From NCBI GenBank assembly GCA_002347095.1, contig DDWZ01000019.1, positions 1 to 64,000 of the forward strand: a DNA stretch of 64,000 nt, given 5' to 3'. A program made the position numbers and the translations under genes. The stretch is from Desulfobulbaceae bacterium UBA2273 (GTDB lineage Bacteria; Desulfobacterota; Desulfobulbia; Desulfobulbales; Desulfurivibrionaceae). The notes beneath the pieces are model-generated. The model worked only from the letters and a program-made list of their open reading frames with translations, searched no databases and was not told the DNA's origin. This document shows positions 16,174 to 25,105 of the stretch, in pieces. Within the stretch, counting starts at the first letter, position 1. Each line of letters opens with the position of its first letter.

Positions 16174-18714
16174 TTACGGATTTTTTTTCTCGTCTCGCAG
16201 GGTTTCTCGAACCGAGCGGGCCAGGTCGTCGATGGAAAAAGGCTTCTGGATAAAATGGATGCCCGGGTCCAAGACGCCGTGATGGGCGATGACGTTTGCC
16301 GTATAACCCGACATGTAGAGACAGTGCATTGCCGGGCGGAGGGCGGAGAGCCGCTGCACCAGCTCGCGGCCATTCATTTCGGGCATCACCACGTCGGTGA
16401 TGAGCAGGTCTATTTCCCCGGCATATTCTGTGGCCAGCTCAAGGGCCGCCATGGGCGTGTTGGCGGCAAGCACCGTGTATCCCAGGCGTTGGAGAATCGT
16501 CGTGCCGAGATTCAGAATCGCGGCATCGTCTTCCACCACCAGCACCGTTTCCGTGCCCCCGCGGGCTTCTTCTTCCCGGCGAATCTCCGCTGAAACCATT
16601 TCGTTGGCGAAGCTGGGCAGATAGATGCGGAAGGTGGTGCCCTGGCCGGGCTCGCTGTACACATTGACAAAGCCGTTGTTCTGCCGGACGATGCCATAGA
16701 CGGTGGCAAGCCCCAGACCGGTGCCCTTGCCTTGCGTCTTGGTGGTGAAAAAAGGCTCGAAGATCTGGGCCAGGGTTTCCTTGTCCATGCCGCAGCCGTT
16801 GTCGCTCACCACCAACTGGACATATTCGCCGGGAATGGTTTCCGGGTGGTCGGCGCAATAGGCGGCATTCAGGGAGATATTTTCCGTTTCGATGGTGATT
16901 TTGCCGGTGTCGGCAATGGCGTCACGGGCGTTGACCGCCAAGTTGGCCAGGATCTGATCGAGCTGGGAAGGGTCAATTTTCACGGGCCACAGGGAGTGGC
17001 CAGGCACCCAGGCAAGATCGATATCCTCGCCGATGAGCCGCTGGAGCATTTTCAGCATGCCGGCAACGGTGTCGTTCAGGTCGAGGATTTTAGGGCTCAC
17101 CGCCTGCTTGCGGGCAAAGGCGAGGAGCTGACGGGTGAGATCGGCGGAACGCATGGCTGCCTTGCGGATTTCCAGAAGCCCATCATGCACGGGGCTTGCC
17201 GCCTCAATCTGGGCGAGGGCGAGATCGCTGTACCCGATTATCGTCTGCAGCATGTTGTTGAAGTCATGGGCCACCCCGCCGGCCAGTCTGCCCACCAGCT
17301 CCATCTTTTGGGATTGGAGCAGTTGGGCCTGCAGTTTATCCCTTTCCGCTTCGCTCCGTTTGCGTTCGGTGAGGTCAATATCAACGCAGTACATCTCGGG
17401 TTCACCGTGGATATTGAGTTGCATGACATGGCTTGAGAAAACGTTGACGGGGTGCCCCCCCTTTTTTTGCAGCACCAATTCTCCGGCCGGAATCGCGATT
17501 CCTTGACTCAGCCAGGAGTTGATCGCCTCAATGACCCCGTCCCGCATCTCCGGCGGAATGATGAGCTCTTCAAGGTGCCGCCCCAGCGCTTCCTCCCGCG
17601 AAAAACCATACAGCCCCTCGCTTGCCGTGTTCCAGAAAACAACGCGGCGTTGCCGGTCATAGCCTTGCACCGCGATATTGGGAACATCCTCAAACAGGGA
17701 ACGGAAGCGTTTTTCGCTTTCCTCAAGCGCCTCTTCGGCCTGCTTGCGCTCGGTGATATCGGTGTGGGTGCCGAGCATGCGCAGGGGGCGGCCGGCGGGG
17801 TCGTATTCCACCACCTTGCCGAGGGAGAGAATCCATTTCCACTCCCCCGCTTTGGTCTGTTGCCGGAACTCCACGCGGTACTCCGGAGTTTTGCCCGCGA
17901 TGTAATCTTGATACGCCGCGGCTACGGATTCCCGGTCAGCGGGGTGCAGCCGCTCGATCCATTTGGCGTTGGTCTCATGAAATTCATCCGGATCGTATTC
18001 GAGCATGGTGGCGTATTCCGGACTGACCGTGGCTTCGCCGGTCTGGACATTGAGGTCGTAGAGTCCCTGGTTGGCAGCCATGAGCGCCAGGCGAAGCTGT
18101 TCTTTCCCTGCTTGCAGTTGCGTGATGAAATCCTCCCGCCGCAGCCGGTTGACCATGAGGAGTCCCAGCAAGGCCGTGGCAAGAGGATAGATTGTCAGCA
18201 CCGGCAGGCTGATCTGGGCAAGCACCTGCCGGGCCGTGTTCCACGGCAGGGTGAGCATCATTGCCAGCATGTCAAGATGGACGAGGAATCCGAAGAGGTA
18301 CAGTTCCTTCCAGGTAAGATCTTTCAGCGGCCGGCGGCGGTGCTGCTGCCAGACGAGGCCGATGGCGCCGGTGCTCAGGATGACCGCCACCCCTGTCCAG
18401 GCCGCGGCGCCGCCTTGGAAGAGGCGAAAGGCGGCGGTCATTGCCATGGCCATGGCGGTTGGGGCCACCCCGAAAAAAAGGCCCGAGATGCCGAGCAGCA
18501 CCGAGCGGGTGTCAAAGACAATCCCTGGCACATAGCGCCAGGGGGAGAGCATGATGATAATGCCGAGGAGTCCGAGGGCCATGCCGATGGAGAGTTGCAT
18601 CGGCAAACCCGGCTGTTTCAACCTGTAGCGCGTGGTGGTCACGTCATAGATAAAGGCCATGGCCAGCAGCAGGGCGGCGTTTTGGATCAGCGCCGGAAAA
18701 ACTTGGTCAAGCAT
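16174..18714 (-). CDS. Hybrid sensor histidine kinase with LytS-like 5TM input and C-terminal receiver
   Basis: The 846-residue protein has, in order, a multi-helix N-terminal domain (residues 1-195, resembling the 5TM LytS/YhcK type) and a PAS domain (about 205-335). A second PAS (about 340-465), HisKA with H-D-F-N-N-M-L-Q, HATPase (G-C-G-M-D and G-T-G-L-G-L boxes) and a receiver with [14 protein letters not shown] follow. H-D-F-N-N kinases of this kind usually pass phosphate to their own receiver. No partner regulator adjoins it. The signal is unknown. Confidence 0.9.
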   Translation of the reverse strand: MLDQVFPALIQNAALLLAMAFIYDVTTTRYRLKQPGLPMQLSIGMALGLLGIIIMLSPWRYVPGIVFDTRSVLLGISGLFFGVAPTAMAMAMTAAFRLFQGGAAAWTGVAVILSTGAIGLVWQQHRRRPLKDLTWKELYLFGFLVHLDMLAMMLTLPWNTARQVLAQISLPVLTIYPLATALLGLLMVNRLRREDFITQLQAGKEQLRLALMAANQGLYDLNVQTGEATVSPEYATMLEYDPDEFHETNAKWIERLHPADRESVAAAYQDYIAGKTPEYRVEFRQQTKAGEWKWILSLGKVVEYDPAGRPLRMLGTHTDITERKQAEEALEESEKRFRSLFEDVPNIAVQGYDRQRRVVFWNTASEGLYGFSREEALGRHLEELIIPPEMRDGVIEAINSWLSQGIAIPAGELVLQKKGGHPVNVFSSHVMQLNIHGEPEMYCVDIDLTERKRSEAERDKLQAQLLQSQKMELVGRLAGGVAHDFNNMLQTIIGYSDLALAQIEAASPVHDGLLEIRKAAMRSADLTRQLLAFARKQAVSPKILDLNDTVAGMLKMLQRLIGEDIDLAWVPGHSLWPVKIDPSQLDQILANLAVNARDAIADTGKITIETENISLNAAYCADHPETIPGEYVQLVVSDNGCGMDKETLAQIFEPFFTTKTQGKGTGLGLATVYGIVRQNNGFVNVYSEPGQGTTFRIYLPSFANEMVSAEIRREEEARGGTETVLVVEDDAAILNLGTTILQRLGYTVLAANTPMAALELATEYAGEIDLLITDVVMPEMNGRELVQRLSALRPAMHCLYMSGYTANVIAHHGVLDPGIHFIQKPFSIDDLARSVRETLRDEKKNP

Positions 18715-18835
18715 GCGCGGTTTTCCTCCTCGGATTTCCTGGCCAGATGGTGTGGCGGCCAGGGGAAGGTTCTTCAGTTGCGCTGGATTTTCTCTCCTTT
18801 CTTATACCACATTTTGGCAAAGAACAGCGGTGGGC

Positions 18836-18873
18836 AAAAAAAAGGGTTTTCAGGTTAAACTCTGCAAACCCTT
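18836..18873 (-). terminator. Orphaned terminator of tRNA-Leu
   Basis: Read on the minus strand: AAGGGTTT, a 16-base loop, AAACCCTT and then eight T residues. No gene lies directly upstream on this strand. Seven bases away is the 21-bp copy of the tRNA-Leu 3' end, so this was most likely the terminator of tRNA-Leu before the island separated them. Confidence 0.75.
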
Positions 18874-18880
18874 GAATTGC

Positions 18881-18901
18881 TTGGTGCCGGAGGTCGGAAT
18901 C
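18881..18901 (-). repeat. Left attachment-site repeat (tRNA-Leu 3' end duplicate)
   Basis: The 21 bases are identical to 24978-24998, which cover the CCA end, acceptor stem and T-arm start of tRNA-Leu. One mismatch (T for G) follows, then AACC matches again. No other part of a tRNA is present here. This is the expected remnant of integration into a tRNA 3' end. Confidence 0.88.
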
Positions 18902-18977
18902 TAACCTCAGCCTTTCCACATAATTCATTGGCACTTTCGACAAACTGTCTCGGCTCACTTTCTTCCGCGCAATCTGT

Positions 18978-19006
18978 TTGACAGTGCTCATCTACCCCGG
19001 TATAAG
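18978..19006 (+). promoter_or_regulatory. Sigma-70 promoter of the dnd operon
   Basis: TTGACA (18978-18983), exactly 17 bases, then TATAAG (19001-19006). It lies about 115 bases before the dndC start, giving a leader of roughly 107 nt. Nothing else in the leader looks regulatory. Confidence 0.72.
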
Positions 19007-19119
19007 TGACCTATCTTGCTTGGCACGTAGCGTTTTTTGAGAGAACAGGAAAGTCATCACCATTGTTGCAAAAAACAAGATTAACCCATCCTAACAACCA
19101 AACGATTGCAAATTAACCT

Positions 19120-20250
19120 ATGTGCGGCCTAGCTATCGAGTTGAGTGCAAAAAATATTGAAGATCGTTGGCACGGCATCGTCGATGACGTAAAAGACGAG
19201 TACCTCTCTGAAAATCAACGATATCCATGGATCATCGGTTTTTCTGGCGGGAAAGACAGCACCGTGGTCGCTCATGCTGTTTTCGAAGCACTACTAAACA
19301 TACCCCCATCGAAGCGCACCCGTCACGTCTATATCGTTTCTAATGACACTCTGGTGGAAAGTCCACTGGTTATCGCGCACTTAAACGACGTCAGCAAACG
19401 TATAGAGGAGGCTGCCGACAGCCTAGGCCTACCAATAACCGTAGCTCGCACCAGACCGGAATCGACTCAAACCTTCTGGGTTTTACTTATCGGCAAAGGC
19501 TATCCCAGCCCAAACCAAACTATGCGATGGTGCACCGATCGCTTAAAAATTCAGCCGACAAGCGGATATATCAAGAAATATGCCTCTGAGGCGGGTGCGG
19601 CTATCGTTGTCTTAGGTGTGCGACGTGACGAAAGTCAGACCCGCCAACGCTCCATCGATAAACGCAGAAACCAACGTGGAAGCCGATTAACCGAGCACGA
19701 AAAGCTTACCGGTGCATACATCTATCGGCCTATCGTCGATTTAACCATTGATGACATCTGGGAAATTCTTGGCTATTTTCACGCTCCATGGGGAGGAACC
19801 CACTCCAGCCTGATTCAACTATATAGAGACTCCGAAGGGGGAGAATGCCCCGTAATTTTAAGTTCCGAGGAAGCTCCTGGTTGCGGAACCTCCAATAGTC
19901 GTTTTGGGTGCTGGACCTGCACGGTTATAGAAAAAGATAGAAGCCTCCAAGGCTTCATTGACGCGGGTAAGCATCAGTACAAGCCACTAATTGAATTCCG
20001 TGATTGGCTACGCAGTATCCGCAACGATCCAAGCATGCGACAAGCCGTCCGACGCAACGGAAAACTGACCTTTGCCGCATCGGGAAAGCACATCCCTGGG
20101 CCGTTTACCATCCAAGCCCGCAAAGAAATCCTGGAACGATTAATTAAGGCGCAAATAGAGTTTGGCGACAAGCTGATCACGGAAGAGGAACTCGACTTGA
20201 TCTACCAAAACTGGGCGCAAGAACTCCAACAAAATACGGGGGTTGGTTGA
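19120..20250 (+). CDS. dndC: DNA phosphorothioation sulfurtransferase DndC-like (PAPS-reductase family)
   Basis: The 376-residue protein has a PP-loop ATP-pyrophosphatase motif F-S-G-G-K-D-S-T near residue 46. It also has M-R-W-C-T-D-R-L-K, G-V-R-R-D-E-S, and a C-terminal cysteine cluster (C-G-T-S-N-S-R-F-G-C-W-T-C) as expected for a 4Fe-4S centre in DndC. DndC activates and inserts sulfur into the DNA backbone together with DndD and DndE. It is shorter than the roughly 500-residue DndC proteins of characterised systems. ATG 19120 lacks a clear ribosome site, so the start is tentative. The stop overlaps the next gene by 4 bases. No cysteine desulfurase (DndA) is nearby; a housekeeping IscS could serve. 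Confidence 0.9.
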   Translation: MCGLAIELSAKNIEDRWHGIVDDVKDEYLSENQRYPWIIGFSGGKDSTVVAHAVFEALLNIPPSKRTRHVYIVSNDTLVESPLVIAHLNDVSKRIEEAADSLGLPITVARTRPESTQTFWVLLIGKGYPSPNQTMRWCTDRLKIQPTSGYIKKYASEAGAAIVVLGVRRDESQTRQRSIDKRRNQRGSRLTEHEKLTGAYIYRPIVDLTIDDIWEILGYFHAPWGGTHSSLIQLYRDSEGGECPVILSSEEAPGCGTSNSRFGCWTCTVIEKDRSLQGFIDAGKHQYKPLIEFRDWLRSIRNDPSMRQAVRRNGKLTFAASGKHIPGPFTIQARKEILERLIKAQIEFGDKLITEEELDLIYQNWAQELQQNTGVG

Positions 20251-20465
20251 TGGATGACGTCCTCATAGACGACAGCTACCTTAGCGATCTACCATTGTGG
20301 GCTGACGAAGATGCTCGGGCAGTCCTTGAGCGGGTTTGCGAGGAACACAAGGTTCCCTTGGACGTGATCACTGAACTGGTGACACTCCAACGCGAGCGCC
20401 AGCACCAAGAGCGTGCAGCGGGCAGCTATGCTCGTATCGAGGAAATTCTAGGGCGGATCGACTGA
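20247..20465 (+). CDS. Small acidic protein between dndC and dndD
   Basis: The 72-residue protein is acidic at its N-terminus (M-D-D-V-L-I-D-D-S-Y-L-S-D-L-P) and helical later (V-T-L-Q-R-E-R-Q-H-Q-E-R). No enzymatic motif, signal or membrane segment is visible. Its ATG overlaps the dndC stop (ATGG/TGA) and dndD follows after 18 bases, so its production is tied to theirs. I recall similar small proteins at this place in other DNA-modification clusters, but the function is not known to me. A role as adaptor between DndC and DndD is inference. Confidence 0.8.
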   Translation: MMDDVLIDDSYLSDLPLWADEDARAVLERVCEEHKVPLDVITELVTLQRERQHQERAAGSYARIEEILGRID

Positions 20466-20483
20466 TACCGCTGGGAGATAGTT

Positions 20484-22556
20484 ATGTGGATTTCCAAGAT
20501 CGAATTGGTGTGTTTCAAGTCGTATCAATCACAGGTGTTCGAATTCCCTGCCCCGGAAGATGGCAGGAACATCGTTCTGATTGGCGGCATGAATGGCTAT
20601 GGAAAAACCTCTATTCTGGAAGCACTATACCTGTGTCTATACGGTAAAGACGCCATAGTTCACCTTGCACGGGCAGGGCTGAAGACTGACGAAAGTAGAG
20701 GATACCCAACTTTCTTGGAAAAAGCCTTTAACGGCGAGGCGTTACGCGAAAATCGCGACACCATGATGGTCCGCGTGGTCATCAATAAGACAAAAACAAA
20801 AGCCGTCGATATTGCCCGCAAATGGTACTTTCGGCCCAATGGGACATGGACCGTCGACGAAGAAGTTGTCGTTCGTGAAATCGTTCGCGGAATCCCCAGC
20901 ACTCCCCGCGTCGATGGCCGCAATGGTTTTTTATTGTCCGACATGCTGGACGAAATCTTTGTTCCCGCGCACGTTGCACCGTTCTTCTTTTTTGATGGAG
21001 AAGAAGTGAAGAAGTTGGCAGACCAAGGCCGCGTCGAACAGGTAAAACAGGGCCTTGAAGGATTGCTTGGTGTGGTTCTGCTAAGAACGCTGGCTGACCG
21101 TCTACGCGGCTTTGAGAATAAAAAACGCAGCGAAGTAACCACTGTGGACGAAGAGAACCTAAACCGTCTGCTAGATACGCTAACCAACAACCAGCAAACC
21201 CTTGGTGAACTGCGAAGGAAGACTGCAAAAGCAGATGAACTACAAAGCCGATTTAAAGGTGAGCGGGAGGCTCTTGTTGAGCGCATCACCGCTGCTGGCG
21301 GAGGGGGTGGCGACATCGCCACAGTTAAGGAGCTTGTCGAGGAACGTGAGCAATTCCGCAACAAATTGAAGGACAATCAGCGCAAGCTCGAAGAAGTTTT
21401 AGCTGGCCGCCTGCCGTTCCACCTTGTTTCCAAGAGCCTACTAGATGCGTTCCGCAATCAGCTTGAGGGTGAAATCCGCTTCTTCGCATGGGAAGGCGAT
21501 AAACGTTCGCTAGAACCACGCAAGCTCGAATTCGAGACTGCGTTTGAGCGTGAAACTAAGCCAGAAATCACCCCGAATTTGACGACAGAGCAAATAACCG
21601 CGATCAAGGCACGTATGGAGGCCGCATGGGCGAGTCTGTTCTATCCGCCGCCAGAGGACTGCGCGAAAGAGATCGTTCATTCCTACATGCATGAAACTCT
21701 TCAACAAAAAGCTCTCGGGTTCCTCAACGGCATTTCGTTAGGCCAGCAGGAAATCCATGACTTACTGAAGGAACAGGACTTCCTAACTCAACGCATTGAC
21801 GAAATTGGCCGCAAGATCAGCAAGCTGGAAGGCATTGACCGCGATGGCACTTTGACTGCCTTAAAACAGAACCTTCAGCAGGCCCAAGAAAATTTGGACC
21901 AGTTGAGCGAAGATATGAGGACTGACGACCGGAAGCTTCATTCCCTTGAGGCTCAAGTCACTTCGCAGAAAGCGGAATACGAACGTGAGCAGAAGAAACT
22001 TGATGACTCCAGTCCTGTCCGGGCAGTCATCGAAAAATCGGAACGAGTCCGCAAGGTCATTGAGGCGCTGGTCCCATCTTTATTCCCGCTGAAGGTCAAG
22101 GAATTGGCCATGGCCATGACCACAGTCTACAAGCAATTGGCTCACAAAGATCAAGTCGCCAAAATCGAAATCAATGACGACGGCAGCACTTGTATCTTGG
22201 GCAAATCTGGCAAGGAAATCAGTTTTGATAGATCGGCAGGTGAAAATCAAATTTTTGCCACAGCGCTAATTGCTGGTCTGGCAAAGGTTTCGGGCGTTAA
22301 AGCACCGATGGTGGTCGATACGCCTCTGGGCCGCCTCGACAGCAAGCACCGCCAAAACATCTTGAAATTCTGGACAGACGAAAAAATCCGCCAGGTAATT
22401 CTCTTATCGCAAGACAAGGAGATTGACCACGGATTCTACAAGCAGATTGCGAACAGTGTGAGCAAAACGTACCTTCTTGAGCATATCGATGTTGGCGATG
22501 GTATCGGTAGGACAACAGCCAAGGAAGGCACCTATTTTCAGCGGGGTCGCCAATGA
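20484..22556 (+). CDS. dndD: SMC-like ATPase DndD-like
   Basis: The 690-residue protein has a Walker A motif G-G-M-N-G-Y-G-K-T-S at residues 34-43. Long charged coiled-coil stretches follow (about 225-310 and 425-520), then an ABC signature-like S-A-G-E-N-Q-I-F-A and a Walker B V-V-D-T-P-L-G-R-L-D near residue 620. This head-coil-head plan is that of DndD/SbcC/RecN-type ATPases. In Dnd systems DndD is thought to open or nick DNA for sulfur insertion. The zinc-hook CxxC of SbcC/Rad50 is absent. The stop overlaps the next ATG (ATGA). Confidence 0.9.
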   Translation: MWISKIELVCFKSYQSQVFEFPAPEDGRNIVLIGGMNGYGKTSILEALYLCLYGKDAIVHLARAGLKTDESRGYPTFLEKAFNGEALRENRDTMMVRVVINKTKTKAVDIARKWYFRPNGTWTVDEEVVVREIVRGIPSTPRVDGRNGFLLSDMLDEIFVPAHVAPFFFFDGEEVKKLADQGRVEQVKQGLEGLLGVVLLRTLADRLRGFENKKRSEVTTVDEENLNRLLDTLTNNQQTLGELRRKTAKADELQSRFKGEREALVERITAAGGGGGDIATVKELVEEREQFRNKLKDNQRKLEEVLAGRLPFHLVSKSLLDAFRNQLEGEIRFFAWEGDKRSLEPRKLEFETAFERETKPEITPNLTTEQITAIKARMEAAWASLFYPPPEDCAKEIVHSYMHETLQQKALGFLNGISLGQQEIHDLLKEQDFLTQRIDEIGRKISKLEGIDRDGTLTALKQNLQQAQENLDQLSEDMRTDDRKLHSLEAQVTSQKAEYEREQKKLDDSSPVRAVIEKSERVRKVIEALVPSLFPLKVKELAMAMTTVYKQLAHKDQVAKIEINDDGSTCILGKSGKEISFDRSAGENQIFATALIAGLAKVSGVKAPMVVDTPLGRLDSKHRQNILKFWTDEKIRQVILLSQDKEIDHGFYKQIANSVSKTYLLEHIDVGDGIGRTTAKEGTYFQRGRQ

Positions 22557-24088
22557 GCGCGCTTTCCATCCAGCAAATCCTCAGTTCTCGTTTTCGTACA
22601 AGTGGCACGGCTGACAAATATACCGTCACCCTCATGGAGGGGCTTGGCCTCTCAACAAAAGCTAACGTCGCTCGCCTCGCCATCGGCCGCTCGCTTGCCA
22701 TGGGACCATTGCCGGACGAGGGCGTAGACGCCAAGGGCTTGGAAATCCCGGCCTCATCACTGTTTTCCCAGGAGGACATTGGTGTTTGGGTTGGCATAAT
22801 CGTCACCCACGCAGGTATGCATGGTAGCGCCACTATCGACAATATGGACGCTTTCCGAGCCGCCGTTCGTGGCCACTGGCATCGTGGCGCTACTCTGCTC
22901 ATGGACGACTGGAAGGCTAACGATGAGAACTTTGACAAGTTCCTGGAAACGCTGATCAATCGGCGCGCCGAGCTTCCTGATATCGCGCCAAAACACAACG
23001 AGAAAGCGGAAGAAACAACAAAAATCGAGAAGCCACAGGATGTTTCGGCAAAGCTAGTAAAAGCCTTGGCCGATATTGGCGTAAACGCCGAGATGAAGGG
23101 CTTAACACACGGTCCGCGCGTCACTCGTTACCGGGTGTTCCTGCTGGACATCAATCAGTTGGATAAACTACGCAAAGGCCTGGAGCGACTAAGTCTCGTC
23201 CTTGGCCTTCAACAGGCAATACCGACGATCACCGCTGGCGATGAAGCAAAGACTGTATTCCTGGATATACCACGCCCTAAATCAACTTGGCACTCCTCCA
23301 ATTTCACCGATTTGCGCAAGTGGACCAGTACCAGCATTCCCGATTCGAATCAGTTGATTGTATATCCTGGTGTTGACGTAATGGGGCAACCGTTCTCTCT
23401 CGATCTTGCGACAGGCACAGCCCCCCACTTGTTGGTGGGCGGCGCGACTGGTCAAGGCAAGAGCGTCTGCCTCCATGCGCTGATCCTGTCGTTGATTATG
23501 CGGCACACTCCGGCCACGATGCGTTTGGCCCTAATCGACCCCAAACTAGTTGAATTCTCCGTCTATCAAGGAAGCGAATACCTGTGGGGTGACGAAGTGG
23601 CGGTGGGCATAGGCCCAGCCCGCGAACGTATCCTTAATTTGGTCACCGAAATGGATGGCCGCTACGAAATGTTCAATGAGATTGGCGTCACTAACATTGT
23701 CGAGGCGCGCGCCAAAGGTGTGAGTCTACCGTACATCGTTGTCTTCATCGAGGAACTTGCAGACCTCGTTCTTCAAGACCGCGACTTAGAGGCCCATATC
23801 GTCCGCCTGGCCCAGTTGGCTCGTGCCGCAGGCATCCATCTGGTGCTGGCGACTCAGCGCCCGGATGCAAAAACTTTCAGCGGTTTGATTCGCAGCAACG
23901 TTACGGCCAGAATTGCCCTGACGGTTCAGAAAGGCTCTGAATCCGCTATTATTTTGGATGAGCCTGGTGCTGAAAATCTCTTGGGAGCCGGTGACATGCT
24001 CGTAAAGATCACCGGAAACCCCACTCGTGTCCATGGTGTCTACATCAACCGCAAAGACATTGAAAAATACCTGAACATCAAAAAATAA
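22553..24088 (+). CDS. FtsK/SpoIIIE-type ATPase with a DndE-like N-terminal region
   Basis: The 511-residue protein has two parts. Residues 10-150 resemble DndE: F-R-T-S...A-D, T-K-A-N-V-A-R-L-A-I-G-R-S-L-A, and D-A-K-G-L-E-I-P. Residues 240-500 are an FtsK/SpoIIIE motor: Walker A G-G-A-T-G-Q-G-K-S-V, L-I-D-P-K-L-V-E-F, a Walker B region I-V-V-F-I-E-E-L-A-D-L and L-A-T-Q-R-P-D-A. The usual Asp-Glu pair of Walker B reads Glu-Glu. No membrane helices or gamma domain are present, so this is a cytosolic DNA motor. The assignment of the first part to DndE is from pattern and context, so it is less certain than the motor. It would explain why no separate dndE is present. Confidence 0.82.
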   Translation: MSALSIQQILSSRFRTSGTADKYTVTLMEGLGLSTKANVARLAIGRSLAMGPLPDEGVDAKGLEIPASSLFSQEDIGVWVGIIVTHAGMHGSATIDNMDAFRAAVRGHWHRGATLLMDDWKANDENFDKFLETLINRRAELPDIAPKHNEKAEETTKIEKPQDVSAKLVKALADIGVNAEMKGLTHGPRVTRYRVFLLDINQLDKLRKGLERLSLVLGLQQAIPTITAGDEAKTVFLDIPRPKSTWHSSNFTDLRKWTSTSIPDSNQLIVYPGVDVMGQPFSLDLATGTAPHLLVGGATGQGKSVCLHALILSLIMRHTPATMRLALIDPKLVEFSVYQGSEYLWGDEVAVGIGPARERILNLVTEMDGRYEMFNEIGVTNIVEARAKGVSLPYIVVFIEELADLVLQDRDLEAHIVRLAQLARAAGIHLVLATQRPDAKTFSGLIRSNVTARIALTVQKGSESAIILDEPGAENLLGAGDMLVKITGNPTRVHGVYINRKDIEKYLNIKK

Positions 24089-24091
24089 GGG

Positions 24092-24190
24092 GCTGTCCTA
24101 GATAATGAAAATTATTTAGGATGGCAGGATGAGAAAAAGTAGACTGAGCAAAGCTTAAAAACAGTTTCTCGGCTAAGACCCTGCTTTTTT
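24092..24190 (+). mobile_element. Possible insertion-sequence end remnant
   Basis: The segment starts GGGCTGTCCTAGATAATG, contains a hairpin (TCCTAGATAAT with ATTATTTAGGA) and is followed by ATGAGAAAAAGTAGACTGAG. This would read M-R-K-S-R-L-S-K-A and then a stop. Both the terminus and the first residues resemble IS1595-type transposons. Only about 100 bases remain and no transposase can be made. Confidence 0.35.
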
Positions 24191-24245
24191 GTGGGGGGCA
24201 AAAATTATTTTCTCCAATCTCCGGTTTTCTTAACTTCAGAGTCAT

Positions 24246-24722
24246 TCAGTTTTGCCGAAGGCTACGGCTAACCTTGCCAACAAAGAGTTGGACACCAGCA
24301 GAGACGAGAGGCTTTCCAGGGACTACAAAAGGCCCGTACATATTGCCGGATTCTACCGTCTGCACCGCCCCATAGGAGAGGCAACGGACAAAATTGCTGA
24401 GGTCTGCCGCATTGATTGCGTGTTTAGCATCAGAGGTAGCATCAGTTACAAATTCATGTATCAAAAGCACTGCTCGGTTTGCATGGACTCTCTCTGCGGC
24501 ACACAACGCACCAGCCGTTGCTGTCAGGAGTTGATAACGTATGCTGCCCAGAGATGGTTCTTCGTCCAAGCCATGCCCCATCAAGGCGGCAAGTAACTGC
24601 TCGATGCGAGCAACCCCATTAGAACGGGGATTCTTTAGCCGGTTCTTTGTGGCGGTCGTCAACGCCCCCACAACGGTTTGCCCGAACGATTCATCAGCCT
24701 TGGCCTCGATAGCGATCAGCAA
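24246..24722 (-). pseudogene. 5'-truncated gene, possible nuclease-like protein
   Basis: The minus-strand frame encodes 158 residues from a TTG. The same frame stays open to about 24766 with coding-like residues (Y-G-P-L-L before I-A-I-E-A-K) and then meets stops, so the real N-terminus is missing. The E-A-K in I-A-I-E-A-K-A-D-E-S-F-G resembles the E-x-K half of a PD-(D/E)xK nuclease. I do not recognise the family with confidence. It faces the dnd operon at the island's right end and could be what is left of a linked restriction or accessory gene. Confidence 0.5.
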
Positions 24723-24920
24723 TGGCCCATATTGATCATTCGTAAAGAAATAGGGGACGGAGCCCGGTTTTTATCAGGCAAAAAAAAGCAAGTGCAGGGG
24801 CAAGCTTTTCTCCAGTTAGGGGCCTTTTATTTCGCGAGGTCCCCAAGGCCCCTAAGGAGGCCCCCAAAACTACTGGATTTTAGCATATCAGGAGGGACAT
24901 TACGGGACAACAGAAAAAGA

Positions 24921-24945
24921 AAAAGCCCTGATTTCTCAGGGCTTT
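24921..24945 (-). terminator. Island-borne terminator now serving tRNA-Leu
   Basis: The stem GCCCTGA and TCAGGGC, followed on the minus strand by a long T-rich run, lies about 30 bases past the tRNA-Leu 3' end, inside the island. A second small palindrome (CGATACC/GGTATCG) is closer to the tRNA. It seems to replace the terminator stranded at 18836-18873. Confidence 0.75.
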
Positions 24946-24978
24946 CAGGACGATACCGGATGGTATCGGATTATGCGT

Positions 24979-25065
24979 TGGTGCCGGAGGTCGGAATCGA
25001 ACCGACATGGGGTTGCCCCCGCGGGATTTTGAGTCCCGTGCGTCTACCAGTTTCACCACTCCGGC
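24979..25065 (-). tRNA. tRNA-Leu (anticodon CAA), island insertion site
   Basis: The 87-nt minus-strand tRNA has the long variable arm of class II tRNAs. It begins GCCGGAGTGG and ends CCGGCACCA with encoded CCA. The anticodon loop C-T-C-A-A-A-A gives CAA, reading UUG. The last 20 bases form the right attachment repeat (24978-24998), and the gene is intact because the island restored its 3' end. Confidence 0.97.
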
Positions 25066-25105
25066 TGAATGGCGATGTGCCCCGTGACAGCGGCATAGGA
25101 CGAAC

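Larger units (their letters stand above)
18881..24998. mobile_element. Genomic island in tRNA-Leu carrying a Dnd-like DNA modification module
   Basis: The island is bounded by the 21-bp direct repeats. The intact tRNA-Leu lies at the right, and its former terminator is at the left. The interior is visibly more A+T-rich than the flanks, with different codon preference. Cargo is dndC, a 72-aa gene, dndD and a DndE-FtsK-like gene in one plus-strand operon. A truncated gene and a possible insertion-sequence scrap lie near the right end. No integrase is present, so it cannot mobilise itself and may be the remains of a larger island. Confidence 0.85.

Noticed and set aside
18881..18906. A tRNA gene at the left end of the island
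   Set aside because: Only the 3' end of the tRNA is present; there is no anticodon arm.
18707..18991. Minus-strand frame crossing the left attachment site
   Set aside because: It reads from island into the tRNA duplicate and host DNA, so it is chimeric. I considered an integrase remnant, but no catalytic residues are seen.
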